Assembly: GCF_005937885.2 (NCBI RefSeq)
Contig: NZ_CP042176.1
Span: 2,289,501-2,353,500, forward strand
Source: Bradyrhizobium sp. KBS0727
GTDB taxonomy: Bacteria; Pseudomonadota; Alphaproteobacteria; Rhizobiales; Xanthobacteraceae
Length of the DNA: 64,000 nucleotides
Direction: 5' to 3'
Both the position numbers and the translations under genes were made by a program. The notes below the pieces were generated by a model. That model ran no database searches. It saw only the letters and a program-made list of their open reading frames with translations, and was not told where the DNA came from. Numbering within the stretch: position 1 is the stretch's first letter; each line of letters opens with the position of its first letter. Positions 7,675 through 17,600 of this stretch are shown here, piece by piece.

Positions 7675-8669
7675 GCCGCGGTCTCCTTCGCCGTCTCGTG
7701 GGGCGCAGTATCGTAGAGATGGCAGGCGACCGACTGCGTGCCGTGCACGAGCGGTTCCGGCCGGTCGACGCGGCAGCGGTCGAAGGCGAATGCGCAGCGC
7801 GGGTTGAACGAGCAGCCCGGCGGGATTGCCGACAGCCGCGGCATGGAGCCGGGAATCTGCACCAGCCGCTTGTCTTCGCCTGCCAGCGTCGGGATCGCGC
7901 CCATCAAGCCTTTGGCATAGGGATGCAGCGGGTTCTGCACGACATCCCTCACCGGGCCGATCTCGGCGATCCGGCCCGAATACATCACGGCGACCCGGTC
8001 GGAGGTCTCGGCGATCACACCCATGTCGTGGGTGACGAGCATCACGGCGGTGCCGTGATCGCGCCCCAGGCGCTTGATCAGCGAAATGATCTGGGCCTGA
8101 ACGGAGACGTCGAGCGCGGTGGTAGGCTCGTCGGCGATGATCAGTTCCGGTTCGGCGCAGATCGCGAGCGCGATCACGACGCGCTGGCGCATGCCGCCGG
8201 AGAATTCGTGCGGGTAGGCGTCGATGCGCTTTTCGGGAGCGGGGATTCCGACCTCGGCCAACAAGTCGATGGCGCGCTTGCGTGCGGCGGTCTCGGTGAG
8301 ATTGGTGTGGGTCCGGATCGTCTCAACGATCTGGTCGCCGATTCGATACAGCGGATTGAGGCTCGTCAGCGGATCCTGAAAGATCATGCCGATCCGTTTT
8401 CCCCGGATGCGGCGGATTTCTTCCGGAGGCAGATGATCGATCCGCATGCCCGACAGATAGATCTCGCCGCCGATGATCCGGCCCGGCGGATCGATCAGCC
8501 CGATGACGGCGAGGCCCGTGACCGATTTGCCGGCGCCGGATTCGCCGACCACGCCCAGCACTTCGCCCTTGGCGATATCGAAGGAAACGCCATCGATCGC
8601 GCGCAAGGTCGCGCGGCGGGTGAGGAATTCCACCTGGAGATCGCGCACGGAAAGAACAGGAGCTGTCAT
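7671..8669 (-). CDS. dppD: Peptide ABC transporter ATP-binding protein, DppD/OppD type
   Basis: A 332-residue ATPase beginning [20 protein letters not shown], with Walker A GESGAGKS, signature FSGGMRQR, Walker [12 protein letters not shown] and the C-terminal [13 protein letters not shown] motif. The open frame reaches 8771, but the ATG at 8667-8669 is chosen because it overlaps the permease stop by four bases and gives the normal family N-terminus. It is one of the two nucleotide-binding subunits energising the DppBC channel. Confidence 0.9.
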   Translation of the reverse strand: MTAPVLSVRDLQVEFLTRRATLRAIDGVSFDIAKGEVLGVVGESGAGKSVTGLAVIGLIDPPGRIIGGEIYLSGMRIDHLPPEEIRRIRGKRIGMIFQDPLTSLNPLYRIGDQIVETIRTHTNLTETAARKRAIDLLAEVGIPAPEKRIDAYPHEFSGGMRQRVVIALAICAEPELIIADEPTTALDVSVQAQIISLIKRLGRDHGTAVMLVTHDMGVIAETSDRVAVMYSGRIAEIGPVRDVVQNPLHPYAKGLMGAIPTLAGEDKRLVQIPGSMPRLSAIPPGCSFNPRCAFAFDRCRVDRPEPLVHGTQSVACHLYDTAPHETAKETAA

Positions 8670-9637
8670 CGGAGTTTTGGATTGAGCGCGTCGCGCAGCC
8701 AGTCGCCCAGCAGGTTGATGGAAAGGATCAGCCCCGCCAGCGCAAGGCCGGGAAACGCCACGATCCACCATTCGCCCGCGAACAGATAATTGTTGCCGAT
8801 CCGGATCAGGGTGCCGAGCGAGGGCATGGTGTCGGGCATGCCGGCGCCGAGGAACGACAGCGTCGCTTCGGTGATGATCGCGAGCCCGAGGTTGATGGTG
8901 GCGATCACCAGGATCGGCCCCATCGTGTTCGGCAGCACGTGCCGCAGCATGATCTTCGGCGCGGGAAGTCCGATCAATTGTGCGGCTGCAACATAGTCCT
9001 TGCTCTTCTCGACCATGACCGAGCCGCGCACGGTGCGGGCATATTGCACCCAGAAGCTCAGTCCGATCGCGACCACCAGCACCGCCAGCGTACTCAGGGC
9101 ATCAAGCCGGTTGCCGAACACGGACTTGGCGACGCCATTGACGAGCAGCGCAATCAGGATCGCGGGAAAGGTCAACTGCACGTCGGCGATGCGCATGATC
9201 AGCCCATCGACCGCGCCGCCGACATAGCCCGCGACCAGCCCGAGGGTGACGCCGAGCGCTGCGGCGAACAGCATGCCGAGCACGCCGACCACCAGCGAGA
9301 CCCGCAAGCCGTAGAGAATGGCCGAAAACACGTCGCGGCCCTGTTCGTCAGTGCCGAGCAGGAACGGCGACTGGCCGTCCGCGGTCCACAGCGGCGAGAT
9401 CCGCGAATTCATCAGTTGCAGTTGCGCCGGGTCGAATGGGTTCTGCACCGAAAGCTGCGATGCAAAGATCGCCAGCAGGAAAAACAGTGCGGTTATGGCC
9501 GCCGCCACCATCGTCATCTTGGAGCGGCGGAACGAATAGAACATGTCGCTGTCGAGCGTGCGCTTCAGCCAGCCGGTGCCGAAACGTGCTCCTTGCACGT
9601 TCGGCTCGGCGGGGTGGGGGACCACGGCGTCGGACAT
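8666..9637 (-). CDS. dppC: Peptide ABC transporter permease, DppC type
   Basis: A 323-residue inner-membrane permease. A soluble N-terminus is followed by a first helix (MTMVAAAITALFFLLAIF, about 41-58), a periplasmic loop with LLGTDEQGRDVFSAILYG and the BPD_transp_1 domain with five more helices. The coupling EAA loop is present near AAQLIGLPAPKIMLRHVLPN. The DEQGRD motif is characteristic of DppC/OppC. It lies between dppB (10 bases away) and dppD (4-base overlap). Confidence 0.92.
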   Translation of the reverse strand: MSDAVVPHPAEPNVQGARFGTGWLKRTLDSDMFYSFRRSKMTMVAAAITALFFLLAIFASQLSVQNPFDPAQLQLMNSRISPLWTADGQSPFLLGTDEQGRDVFSAILYGLRVSLVVGVLGMLFAAALGVTLGLVAGYVGGAVDGLIMRIADVQLTFPAILIALLVNGVAKSVFGNRLDALSTLAVLVVAIGLSFWVQYARTVRGSVMVEKSKDYVAAAQLIGLPAPKIMLRHVLPNTMGPILVIATINLGLAIITEATLSFLGAGMPDTMPSLGTLIRIGNNYLFAGEWWIVAFPGLALAGLILSINLLGDWLRDALNPKLR

Positions 9638-9647
9638 GGTGTTCTCT

Positions 9648-10628
9648 CTATGCCGGACGGCTGAGGGTCGAGCGCAGGCGCGGATCGACGACGGTGTAGA
9701 GGATGTCGACCACCAGATTGATGGTGACGTAGATCAGGGAAACCATCAGCAGGTAGGCCGCCATGATCGGAATATCGACGTTTTGCACGGCCTGCACGAA
9801 CAACAATCCCATACCGGGCCACTGGAACACGGTTTCGGTGATGATCGCAAAAGCAATAACCGAGCCAAACTGCAGTCCGGCGACGGTGATGACGGGAACC
9901 AATGTGTTCTTGAGCGCGTGGCCGAAATGGATGGCGCGTGTGGTCAGGCCACGGGCGCGGGCGAAACGGATATAATCGGTACGGAGCACTTCGAGCATTT
10001 CGGCGCGGACCAAACGCATGATCAGGGTCATCTGGAACAGGCCGAGCGTGATCGAGGGCAGGATCAGCGCCTTCAAACCAGACAGCGTGAGCAGGCCGGT
10101 GGTCCACCAGCCGATCCGCACCACGTCGCCGCGGCCGAACGACGGCAACCAGCCCAGCGTCACCGAGAATAGATAGATCAGCAAGATGCCGATCAGGAAC
10201 GTCGGCAGCGATATTCCAATCAGCGAGACCGCCTGGAATATTTTGGTCAGCACGCTGTCGCGCCGCAGGGCGGAGTAGACCCCCATCAGGATGCCGAACA
10301 CCATCGCGAGAACTGTGGCGCAGACCGCGAGTTCCAGCGTGGCCGGCATCCGTTCCATCAACAGGTTCGCCACCGGCTGGCGGAATTGATAGGAGACCCC
10401 GAACTTGAACTGCGCGGCATTGGCGAAATAGCGGACGAATTGCACCGGTACGGGATCGTCGAGGCCAAGCGACTGGCGCACCGCCGCGCGTTCCGCGGCC
10501 GACGTGTCGATCGACACGATCTGGTTGACCGGGTCGCCCGCGAACCGGAACATCGAGAACGAGATAATTCCCACCGCAATCATGACCCCGATGGCCTGTA
10601 CGGCGCGGCGAAGAGTGAAAGCGAGCAT
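9648..10628 (-). CDS. dppB: Peptide ABC transporter permease, DppB type
   Basis: A 326-residue permease with six predicted membrane helices: residues 8-28, then five after residue 95. The EAA loop is near YIRFARARGLTTRAIHFGHA. The N-terminal FRFAGDPVNQIVS region is typical of DppB/OppB, which form the channel with DppC. A 103-base gap separates it from the binding-protein gene and includes a GC-rich hairpin-like stretch around 10675-10715. Such a hairpin could account for stronger expression of the binding protein, which is inference. Confidence 0.92.
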   Translation of the reverse strand: MLAFTLRRAVQAIGVMIAVGIISFSMFRFAGDPVNQIVSIDTSAAERAAVRQSLGLDDPVPVQFVRYFANAAQFKFGVSYQFRQPVANLLMERMPATLELAVCATVLAMVFGILMGVYSALRRDSVLTKIFQAVSLIGISLPTFLIGILLIYLFSVTLGWLPSFGRGDVVRIGWWTTGLLTLSGLKALILPSITLGLFQMTLIMRLVRAEMLEVLRTDYIRFARARGLTTRAIHFGHALKNTLVPVITVAGLQFGSVIAFAIITETVFQWPGMGLLFVQAVQNVDIPIMAAYLLMVSLIYVTINLVVDILYTVVDPRLRSTLSRPA

Positions 10629-10731
10629 GGTTTCCTTTCGCTTTTCTCTTTGGTGCGGCTGACGTCGTTGTCGCCCGGAAACGAAAAGCCCCGGAAGCCT
10701 GAAGCCGCCGGGACCCTAGGTTGAAGCCTGC

Positions 10732-12339
10732 TTATTCCTGTTTGGTGGCCCAGTACAGCAGCACCTGATTGTCGGCGCGCTGGGTCATCTTCACCTTTTT
10801 GGATACGCCCCACGCCAGCGCCTGCTGGTGCAGCGGGATATATGCGTAGTCCTTGGCGGCGATCTCGAAGGCTTCCTTGATCAGCAGGTCGCGCTTGACG
10901 GTGTCGGTCTCGAGCAGGACCTTGTCGGCGATGGCATCCAACTGCTTGTTGCAGTAGCCGCCGAGATTGGCTTCGCCGCGCGCCGACTTCGGATCGTCAC
11001 GGCAGCCCAAGATGTCGTAAAGAACGTTTTGGGCGTCCGATGTCGCCGGCGTCCAGCCCAGCATGTAGAGCGAAGTCTGGAAGCCACCTGGCTTGAGCAC
11101 CTTGGCGAAATACTGCGCCTTCGGTTGCGCCAGCAGGTTGATCTTGACGCCGATGCGAGCCAGCATGCCGACGACCGCCTGGCAGATCGCGGCGTCGTTG
11201 ACGTAGCGATCGTTGGGGCAGTCCATCGTCACCTCGAAGCCGTCGGGATAGCCGGCCTCGGTCAGCAATTTCTTGGCGCCGTCGGGGTCGAACTTCGGAC
11301 GGGTGAAGTCGCCGGACAGCTTGAAAAGCTGCGGGGCGATCATCAGCGCCGACGGGGTCGAAAGACCGCGCATGACGCGGGTCTTGATCAACTCGACGTC
11401 GATAGCCTTGTAGAAGGCCTCGCGCACCTTGATGTCCTTGAATGGATTCTTGCCCTTGACGCTGGAATAGAGCAGCTCGTCGCGGGTCTGATCCATGCCG
11501 ATGAAGATGGTGCGCAGTTCCGGTCCCTTGAGCACCTGGGCGTTCGGCGATGAATCCACCCGGCCGATATCCTGGATCGGAACCGGCTCGATGACGTCGA
11601 CTTCGCCGGACAGCAGCGCCGCGACGCGCGTGGCGTCCGAGCCGATCGGCGTGAAAATGATTTCCTTGAGGTTATGTTCCGGTTTCCGCCACCAGTTCGG
11701 GTTCACCTTGAATACGGTTTTCACGCCGGGTTGATGGCTCTCGATCATGAAGGGACCGGTGCCGTTGGCGTGGAGCGATGCATAGCTCGGCGTGGTCGCG
11801 GAGGCCGGCGTAGGTGCTACGGCGTTGTTATCCGTGCACCATTTCTTGTCCATGATGTACCAGCCGTCCCACTGCGAAATCAGAATAGGGTTCGGCGAGT
11901 CCAGCGTCACGTCGACGGTATAGTCGTCGATCTTCTTGAATTTGGCGTCGGCGGGAACGTTGGTGAGAAAGTTCGATCCGTTGCTGCGAATGCGCTCCGC
12001 CGAAAACAGCACGTCGTCAGCCGTGAAGGGATCGCCGTTGTGGAATTTGACGTCCTTGCGCAGGTGGAAACGCCAGCGGGTCGGCTCGACGATTTCCCAG
12101 CTTTCCGCCAGCGCCGGAATGATTTTGAGATCCTTGTCGCGCGTGACCAGGCCCTCATAGACGTGGCCGTGATGGGCGATCGTGGTGGTTTCCTTGAGCG
12201 TGTACGGATCGAGCGATTTGAGGTCGCCCTGGTTGGCGTAACGCAGGGTCTGGGCCGATGCCGGCACCGCCGCGAAAGCGAGGACCGAAGCCATGATCGC
12301 TGCCTTGGCCGCTGCAAACAAACTCTGACGTACCGACAT
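10732..12339 (-). CDS. dppA: Peptide/substrate-binding protein, SBP_bac_5 family
   Basis: A 535-residue periplasmic binding protein. The signal peptide is MSVRQSLFAAAKAAIMASVL followed by a cleavage site near PASAQT (about residue 29-30). The mature protein starts TLRYANQGDLKSLDPYTLKE, typical of DppA/OppA/NikA-like proteins. The frame extends to 12474, but ATG 12337-12339 gives a proper signal peptide. It is first of five transporter genes and divergent from the FAD-dependent amino-acid oxidoreductase, so the cargo may be an oligopeptide or D-amino-acid-containing peptide; this link is contextual. Confidence 0.9.
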   Translation of the reverse strand: MSVRQSLFAAAKAAIMASVLAFAAVPASAQTLRYANQGDLKSLDPYTLKETTTIAHHGHVYEGLVTRDKDLKIIPALAESWEIVEPTRWRFHLRKDVKFHNGDPFTADDVLFSAERIRSNGSNFLTNVPADAKFKKIDDYTVDVTLDSPNPILISQWDGWYIMDKKWCTDNNAVAPTPASATTPSYASLHANGTGPFMIESHQPGVKTVFKVNPNWWRKPEHNLKEIIFTPIGSDATRVAALLSGEVDVIEPVPIQDIGRVDSSPNAQVLKGPELRTIFIGMDQTRDELLYSSVKGKNPFKDIKVREAFYKAIDVELIKTRVMRGLSTPSALMIAPQLFKLSGDFTRPKFDPDGAKKLLTEAGYPDGFEVTMDCPNDRYVNDAAICQAVVGMLARIGVKINLLAQPKAQYFAKVLKPGGFQTSLYMLGWTPATSDAQNVLYDILGCRDDPKSARGEANLGGYCNKQLDAIADKVLLETDTVKRDLLIKEAFEIAAKDYAYIPLHQQALAWGVSKKVKMTQRADNQVLLYWATKQE

Positions 12340-12534
12340 GTGTTCGAATTCCCCGCTTTGATCCGTTTTTTTTCCACCAGGTTCCGGCGGATATTGCCGA
12401 TCCATGTTGCCCAAGTCCAGCCGCCGCGCAAGCACGCCGATGGTTGTGGTCCGGTTTGCGCGGCGATGCGGCAATGACTAGCTTGATCTCGAGGCCGCGC
12501 GCGAGGGCATGGCATTGAACTTTCGGAGTGCCGG

Positions 12535-13788
12535 ATGGCGGAACTGAAGGCCGACGTTTTGGTTCTGGGCGCAGGCATGGTCGGCGTTGGTGCCGCGCTG
12601 CACCTGCAGAAAAGGGGCAGGGACGTCGTCCTGATCGACCGGAACGAGCTTGCCGGCGAAGAGACCAGCTATGGCAATGGCGGACTGATCGAGTGCGCTT
12701 CGGTCTTTCCTTATATGTTCCCCCGGGATGCCGGCCAGATCCTGCGATACGCGCTGCTTCGCGCGCCTCAGGTGCGCTATCATTTCTCGGATTTGCCCGT
12801 CTTCCTGCCGTGGCTGCTGCGTTACTTCCTCGCTTCGTCCCCGGAGCGTGCGCTGCACAGCGCGATGGCCGAGCTGCCGCTGATCCAGCGCAGCCTGATC
12901 GAGCACGAGGCGCTGATCGAGGAAGCCAATGTTCCGGAGCTGTTGCGGCGGACCGGCTGGATCAAGCTGTTTCGGTCCGACGCGACGCTCGCGACGGCGG
13001 TGAGCGAGCTGGAGCGCGCCCGGCAGTATGGCGTCGCAGGCGAGGTTCTGAATGCAGCGGCAATTGCCGCGCGCGAGCCGCATTTGACCGGCGCGTTCAG
13101 CGGCGCCGTCTATTTTCCCGCACCGGGCTTCGTTCCGGACCCCGGAGGTCTCGCCAAGGCCTATGCAACCTTGTTCGGCCGCAAGGGCGGGCGATATCTG
13201 GTCGGCGATGCGCGAACCCTTGAACAATCCGGCACACGCTGGCGGCTGGCGACGCTGGAAGGCACCATCACGGCGCGCGAAGTCGTCGTGGCGATGGGGC
13301 CGTGGTCCGATCAGGTCTTCGGTCCGCTCGGCTATTCGATCCCGCTTGCCGTCAAGCGCGGCTACCATCTGCATCTCAATCCGCGCGGCAATGCTGTGCT
13401 GCATCATCCTGTGCTGGACGCCGACCTCGGTTTTCTGCTGGCGCCGATGAACCGCGGCATTCGCTTGACCACCGGCGCGGAGTTCGCCCGTCGCGATGCG
13501 TCGCCGACGCCGGTCCAGGTCGAGCGGGCCCTGCCTCGGGCGCATGCGCTGTTCCCGCTGGGTGAGCCGGTCGACGCCAAACCCTGGATGGGCGCGCGGC
13601 CCTGTCTGCCGGATATGCTGCCGGTGATCGGCAAGGCGCCCCGCCATAGCGGACTTTGGTTCAATTTCGGCCATCAGCACCACGGCCTGACGCTCGGACC
13701 CGCGACCGGCCGCCTGCTGGCCGAAATGATGACCGGGGAGAGCCCGTTTGCCGACGCCAGGCCGTTTGCCGTCGAACGCTTTGGTTGA
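12535..13788 (+). CDS. FAD-dependent oxidoreductase, D-amino-acid dehydrogenase (DadA-like)
   Basis: A 417-residue DAO-superfamily flavoprotein. The dinucleotide-binding GAGMVG is at residues 12-17, followed by the acidic DRN that binds the ribose. SYGNGG at 44-49 resembles the S-x-x-N-x-G FAD-contact motif of DadA. The C-terminal motif KPWMGARPCLPDMLPVIG and GHQHHGLTLGPATG close the FAD site. It likely oxidises a D-amino acid or related amine to the keto acid, passing electrons to the respiratory chain. It is divergent from the peptide transporter, so transport and oxidation may be linked. Confidence 0.85.
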   Translation: MAELKADVLVLGAGMVGVGAALHLQKRGRDVVLIDRNELAGEETSYGNGGLIECASVFPYMFPRDAGQILRYALLRAPQVRYHFSDLPVFLPWLLRYFLASSPERALHSAMAELPLIQRSLIEHEALIEEANVPELLRRTGWIKLFRSDATLATAVSELERARQYGVAGEVLNAAAIAAREPHLTGAFSGAVYFPAPGFVPDPGGLAKAYATLFGRKGGRYLVGDARTLEQSGTRWRLATLEGTITAREVVVAMGPWSDQVFGPLGYSIPLAVKRGYHLHLNPRGNAVLHHPVLDADLGFLLAPMNRGIRLTTGAEFARRDASPTPVQVERALPRAHALFPLGEPVDAKPWMGARPCLPDMLPVIGKAPRHSGLWFNFGHQHHGLTLGPATGRLLAEMMTGESPFADARPFAVERFG

Positions 13789-13886
13789 CCATATCCGACG
13801 ATTGACGGGGGGCGGGGGTCAGTGTTGTCCTTGCGTGACTCGGGCTCTCGCGGCGATACTGCGGCAAGCCATCAAAAGGAGCGGTC

Positions 13887-14141
13887 ATGAAGGTAAACGT
13901 CGAAATAGATTGCACGCCGCTCGAGGCCCGGCAGTTTATCGGCCTGCCGGACGTGCAGCCGATGCAGACGGCGGTGATGGACAAGATGCAACAGCAGATG
14001 ATGGCGAACATCGAAAAGGTTTCGCCGGAATCGTTGATTCAAAGCTGGTTCACCTTCGATCCCAAGATCGCCGAACGTTTTCAGGACATGTTCGTGACCA
14101 TGGCCGGCCTCGGCGGCATGGCCAAGAAGGACAAGAAATAG
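13887..14141 (+). CDS. Small conserved protein (DUF6489-like)
   Basis: An 84-residue soluble protein beginning MKVNVEIDCTPLEARQFIGL. It has a methionine- and glutamine-rich middle (DKMQQQMMANIE), the phrase LIQSWFTFDPKIAERFQDMF and a lysine-rich end. Proteins of this description are common in alphaproteobacteria and are annotated only as a DUF; function is unknown. A good site (AAAAGGAGCGG) precedes the ATG. Its stop overlaps the GTG of the following hydrolase, implying co-translation, so the two may act together. Confidence 0.85.
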   Translation: MKVNVEIDCTPLEARQFIGLPDVQPMQTAVMDKMQQQMMANIEKVSPESLIQSWFTFDPKIAERFQDMFVTMAGLGGMAKKDKK

Positions 14142-14941
14142 TGGTCGCGGCCGGTGGCGGCGAAACTGCAGGAGAGCACCGGCTTCGTCCGCCAGGCCTG
14201 TTCCTGATGCTGGCCGAGGCGCGGAGCCTATTCGAGTTCAATTCGAGCTTGCTGTTATCACCGCTGCTGTTGCGCGCCCCGAAGGGTGACGGGCATCCGG
14301 TGCTGGCGCTGCCGGGCTTTCTCGCCAGCGACCTGTCGATGGCGCCGATGCGGCGCTATCTGAAGGAGCTCGGCTATGACACCTACGCCTGGAACATGGG
14401 CCGCAACCTTGGGGGCGTCGCCTCCAAGCGCGGCGCGCTGCGTGACCTGTTGCAGCGAATTCATGAAACTGCGGGCCGCAAGGTCAGCGTCGTTGGCTGG
14501 AGTCTCGGCGGCGTCTACGCGCGTGATCTGGCGCTGCAGATGCCGGACATGGTCCGCTCCGTGATCACGCTGGGCAGCCCGTTTACCAGCGACATCAGGG
14601 CGACCAACGCTACGCGGCTCTATGAGGCGCTGTCGGGCGAGGGGATCGACGACAATCCGGAGATCCAGAAGGCCATTGCCGGCGACCTGCCGGTCCCGAC
14701 CACCTCGATCTATTCCCGCACCGACGGCATCGTGAACTGGCATACCTGCCACTTGAACCCATCGAGCAGCGCCGAAAATATCGAGGTGTATCTGGCAAGC
14801 CACGTCGGGCTTGGCGTCAATCCGGCCGCGCTGTGGGCCGTGGCGGATCGCCTGGCGCAAGCCGAGGGCGAATTTAAGCAATTTGACCGATCCGGGCCAT
14901 TTGCCATTGCATATGCGCCCTCGGAAAATGCACAATCCTGA
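14141..14941 (+). CDS. Alpha/beta hydrolase, esterase/lipase-like
   Basis: About 266 residues from the GTG at 14141, which overlaps the upstream stop; an ATG at 14207 is the alternative start and would give 244 residues. The nucleophile elbow is GWSLGG (Ser121 with the GTG start), with GDGHPVLALPGFLASD forming the oxyanion strand and RTDG and a late histidine completing the fold. It is a paralogue of the protein at 27554-28324, sharing GRKVS-VGWSLGG-YAR and VRSVITLGSPF. Paralogy favours the longer start because the other protein also has about 15 residues before the FL-EAR region. The substrate is unknown; it sits before a wax ester synthase. Confidence 0.82.
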   Translation: MVAAGGGETAGEHRLRPPGLFLMLAEARSLFEFNSSLLLSPLLLRAPKGDGHPVLALPGFLASDLSMAPMRRYLKELGYDTYAWNMGRNLGGVASKRGALRDLLQRIHETAGRKVSVVGWSLGGVYARDLALQMPDMVRSVITLGSPFTSDIRATNATRLYEALSGEGIDDNPEIQKAIAGDLPVPTTSIYSRTDGIVNWHTCHLNPSSSAENIEVYLASHVGLGVNPAALWAVADRLAQAEGEFKQFDRSGPFAIAYAPSENAQS

Positions 14942-15021
14942 CTAGCGCCCTGAGATCAGGGACTGTCTGAACGCCCAGAAGCGCCACCAAAGGCGCCGCG
15001 TTTTTGTAGCCGGAGGAAAAC

Positions 15022-16569
15022 ATGGCGGACGCCAGGAAACTGTCATCGATGGACGCGTCGTTTCTGTATCTGGAAACGCCGGAGATGCCGATGCATGTCG
15101 GAAGCATGGCGATCTTCCGCCTGCCCGAGAACTACAACGGCAACTTCTTCGAGGAATTCAAGGCGATGATCGCCTCGCGGCTGCACATCGCGCCGATCCT
15201 GAAGAGCCGGCTGGAAAAGACGCCGCTCGACATCGATCATCCGTCCTGGGTCGAGGACGACCAGTTCGACATCGATCGCCATATTTTCCGCGGCAGCCTG
15301 CCGGCGCCGTATGACCGCGCGACGCTGGAGCGCATCGTCGGCTGGATGCATGCCAAGCTGCTCAACCGTGCCCGTCCGCTCTGGGAGTTCTATGTCTTCG
15401 AGGGCATGAAGGACAACGAGATCGGGCTCTATTCCAAGATGCACCACGCCTGTATCGACGGCGGCGCCGGTGCGGCGCTGACCAACATGATCTATGACGT
15501 CACGCCGGTGCCGCGCGAGGTCGAGAAGCCGATACCGCAGGCCAAGGGCGGCAATGAGGCGCGCGACATCGCCGCCAACCTGATCGACTCCTACCAGCAG
15601 CTTTGGCGACAGCCGTTCGAGGGTTCGTCGGCGCCCAAGAGCATCGACCTGCCGCGCTCGGGAAAAAGCGACCTCGGCTCGATCCTGTTCGACAACGCCA
15701 TGTTCCAGATCGAGAGCGCGGTGAAATTCGCCGGCAGCATCCCGACGATGCTGAAAAGCGTGTCCGATGTGGTCGGCAAGATCTCCGATCCGAAATCGCG
15801 CGACAGCATCGCCAGCATGGCCTCGCCCTCGACGATCCTGAACAAGACGATCTCATCGGAACGCAGCTTTGCCGGCACCTCGATCTCGCTGTCGCGCGCC
15901 AAAGCGCTGGCCAAGCAGTCCGGCGGCAAGCTGAACGACGTCGTGCTGGCGCTGTCTTCCGGCGTGGTCCGGCGCTATCTGCTCGAGCGCGGCGCCCTGC
16001 CGGCCAAGTCGATGACCGCGGCGGTGCCGATCTCGCTGCGCGAGGAGGGCAACACCGACTCCAACAACCAGGTGTTCGGCATGATCTGCTCGATCGCCAC
16101 CAACATCGAGAATCCCAAGGAACGGCTGGAGGCGATCATCGCGCAATCCACCAAGTCCAAGGAGATGTCGCACCCGCTACGGGCCCTGATGCCGCAGGTG
16201 TCGAACATATCGATGCTGGGTGCGCCGATCCTGGTCCAGATTCTGGCGCTGCTCTACAGCCGCTCCAATCTCTCCGACGTGCTGCCGCCGGCCGCCAACA
16301 TTACGGTGTCCAACGTGCCGGGGCCGCGGCAGACGCTATATGCGGCCGGCGCGGAATTGCTGCACATCTTCCCGGTGTCGATATCGACCCACGGGCTCGC
16401 GCTCAACATCACCGTGCAGAGCTACCGCGATCAGCTCGATTTCGGCTTCATCGCCGGCGCCAACATTATTCCCCATGTCCAGATTTTGTGCGACATGCTT
16501 CCGCTCGAATTTGAAGCGCTGGAGGCGGCGTTCGCGCCGCCGCCCAACATCACCAGCGCGGCTGAATAG
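15022..16569 (+). CDS. Wax ester synthase/diacylglycerol acyltransferase (WS/DGAT)
   Basis: A 515-residue bifunctional acyltransferase using acyl-CoA to esterify fatty alcohols or diacylglycerol for storage lipid. The catalytic HHxxxDG motif is His141-His142-Ala-Cys-Ile-Asp146-Gly147. The N-terminus (SSMDASFLYLETPEMPMHVG) and the C-terminal NVPGP motif (in ITVSNVPGPRQTLY) are family hallmarks. Length is slightly above the usual 450-480. A strong GGAGG site precedes the ATG. Neighbours are hydrolases and a fatty-acid-type P450, so a neutral-lipid or hydrophobic-substrate role fits. Confidence 0.93.
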   Translation: MADARKLSSMDASFLYLETPEMPMHVGSMAIFRLPENYNGNFFEEFKAMIASRLHIAPILKSRLEKTPLDIDHPSWVEDDQFDIDRHIFRGSLPAPYDRATLERIVGWMHAKLLNRARPLWEFYVFEGMKDNEIGLYSKMHHACIDGGAGAALTNMIYDVTPVPREVEKPIPQAKGGNEARDIAANLIDSYQQLWRQPFEGSSAPKSIDLPRSGKSDLGSILFDNAMFQIESAVKFAGSIPTMLKSVSDVVGKISDPKSRDSIASMASPSTILNKTISSERSFAGTSISLSRAKALAKQSGGKLNDVVLALSSGVVRRYLLERGALPAKSMTAAVPISLREEGNTDSNNQVFGMICSIATNIENPKERLEAIIAQSTKSKEMSHPLRALMPQVSNISMLGAPILVQILALLYSRSNLSDVLPPAANITVSNVPGPRQTLYAAGAELLHIFPVSISTHGLALNITVQSYRDQLDFGFIAGANIIPHVQILCDMLPLEFEALEAAFAPPPNITSAAE

Positions 16570-16575
16570 GGTTTG

Positions 16576-17574
16576 ATGATGATTGAAATGCCGCCACTGC
16601 TGTTCGCCCAGGTGAACGGGATTCGCATGGGCTATTACGAGGCGGGACCGAAGACCGACAAGCCGCCGGTCGTGCTGTGTCATGGCTGGCCGGAAATGGC
16701 GTTTTCCTGGCGCCACCAGATCAAGGCATTGAGCGAGGCCGGCATTCGCGTGATTGCGCCGGATCAGCGCGGCTATGGCGCGACCGACCGGCCCGAGCCG
16801 GTCGAGGCCTACGACATGGAGCACCTGACCGGCGATCTCGTCGGCCTGCTCGATCATCTCAAGATCGACAAGGCGATCTTCGTCGGCCACGACTGGGGTG
16901 GCTTCATCGTCTGGCAGATGCCGCTACGGCACATCGACCGCGTCGCGGGCGTCGTCGGTGTCAATACACCGCATCTCGATCGCCCGCCGATGGATCCGAT
17001 CGCTTTGTTCCGCAAGCGGTTCGGCGACAGTATGTATATCGTGCAGTTCCAGGATCCCGCCCGGGAGCCCGATCGGATCTTCGGCAGCCGGGTCGAGCAG
17101 ACATTTGATGCCTTCATGCGCAAGCCGGCCGCGCGCCCGCCAGGCGCGCCGGAGGAAACGCCGATTGCCGGCGTCGGCGCTTCGGCGCGGCTCAACCTGG
17201 CGTTTCCGCAAATGATTGCGAACTACGACGCCAAGCATGATCCGCGGACGCCGATCCTGTCGGCGGAAGAGAAGAAGGTTTTCGTCGACACCTTCACCCG
17301 AACCGGCTTCACCGGCGGCATCAACTGGTACCGCAATTTTACCCGTAACTGGGAGCGGTCGGCCGGGCTCGACCAAACCGTCAGTGTGCCGTCGCTGATG
17401 ATCATGGCCGAGAACGACGCGGTTCTGCCGCCGTCAGCCGCCGACGGCATGGAGCGGCTCGTTCCCGACCTGGAGAAATACCTGGTGCGGGACAGCGGCC
17501 ATTGGACGCAGCAGGAAAAGCCGGAAGAGGTCAGCGCCAAGCTGATCGAATGGCGTAGAAAGCGGTTTGGGTGA
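16576..17574 (+). CDS. Epoxide hydrolase-like alpha/beta hydrolase
   Basis: A 332-residue alpha/beta hydrolase. The nucleophile elbow is GHDWGG with Asp106, not Ser, which with HGWPE (36-40) and DQRGYGATDRP marks the epoxide hydrolase/haloacid-type branch. A catalytic His lies near DSGHWTQQEKPEEV at the C-terminus. Two tyrosines for substrate activation are expected in the cap. A TTG at 16573 could also begin the frame; ATG 16576 or 16579 is preferred. It follows the WS/DGAT stop by 6 bases, so the two are co-transcribed. It would open epoxides to diols, possibly of lipids oxidised by the P450 downstream. Confidence 0.88.
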   Translation: MMIEMPPLLFAQVNGIRMGYYEAGPKTDKPPVVLCHGWPEMAFSWRHQIKALSEAGIRVIAPDQRGYGATDRPEPVEAYDMEHLTGDLVGLLDHLKIDKAIFVGHDWGGFIVWQMPLRHIDRVAGVVGVNTPHLDRPPMDPIALFRKRFGDSMYIVQFQDPAREPDRIFGSRVEQTFDAFMRKPAARPPGAPEETPIAGVGASARLNLAFPQMIANYDAKHDPRTPILSAEEKKVFVDTFTRTGFTGGINWYRNFTRNWERSAGLDQTVSVPSLMIMAENDAVLPPSAADGMERLVPDLEKYLVRDSGHWTQQEKPEEVSAKLIEWRRKRFG

Positions 17575-17600
17575 GGAATTAGCTACCTGTCTCTCACGCG

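Noticed and set aside
10640..10720. GC-rich hairpin in the dppA-dppB gap considered as a terminator
   Set aside because: Stem is interrupted and the T-run weak; it lies within an operon, so at most a processing or attenuation site.
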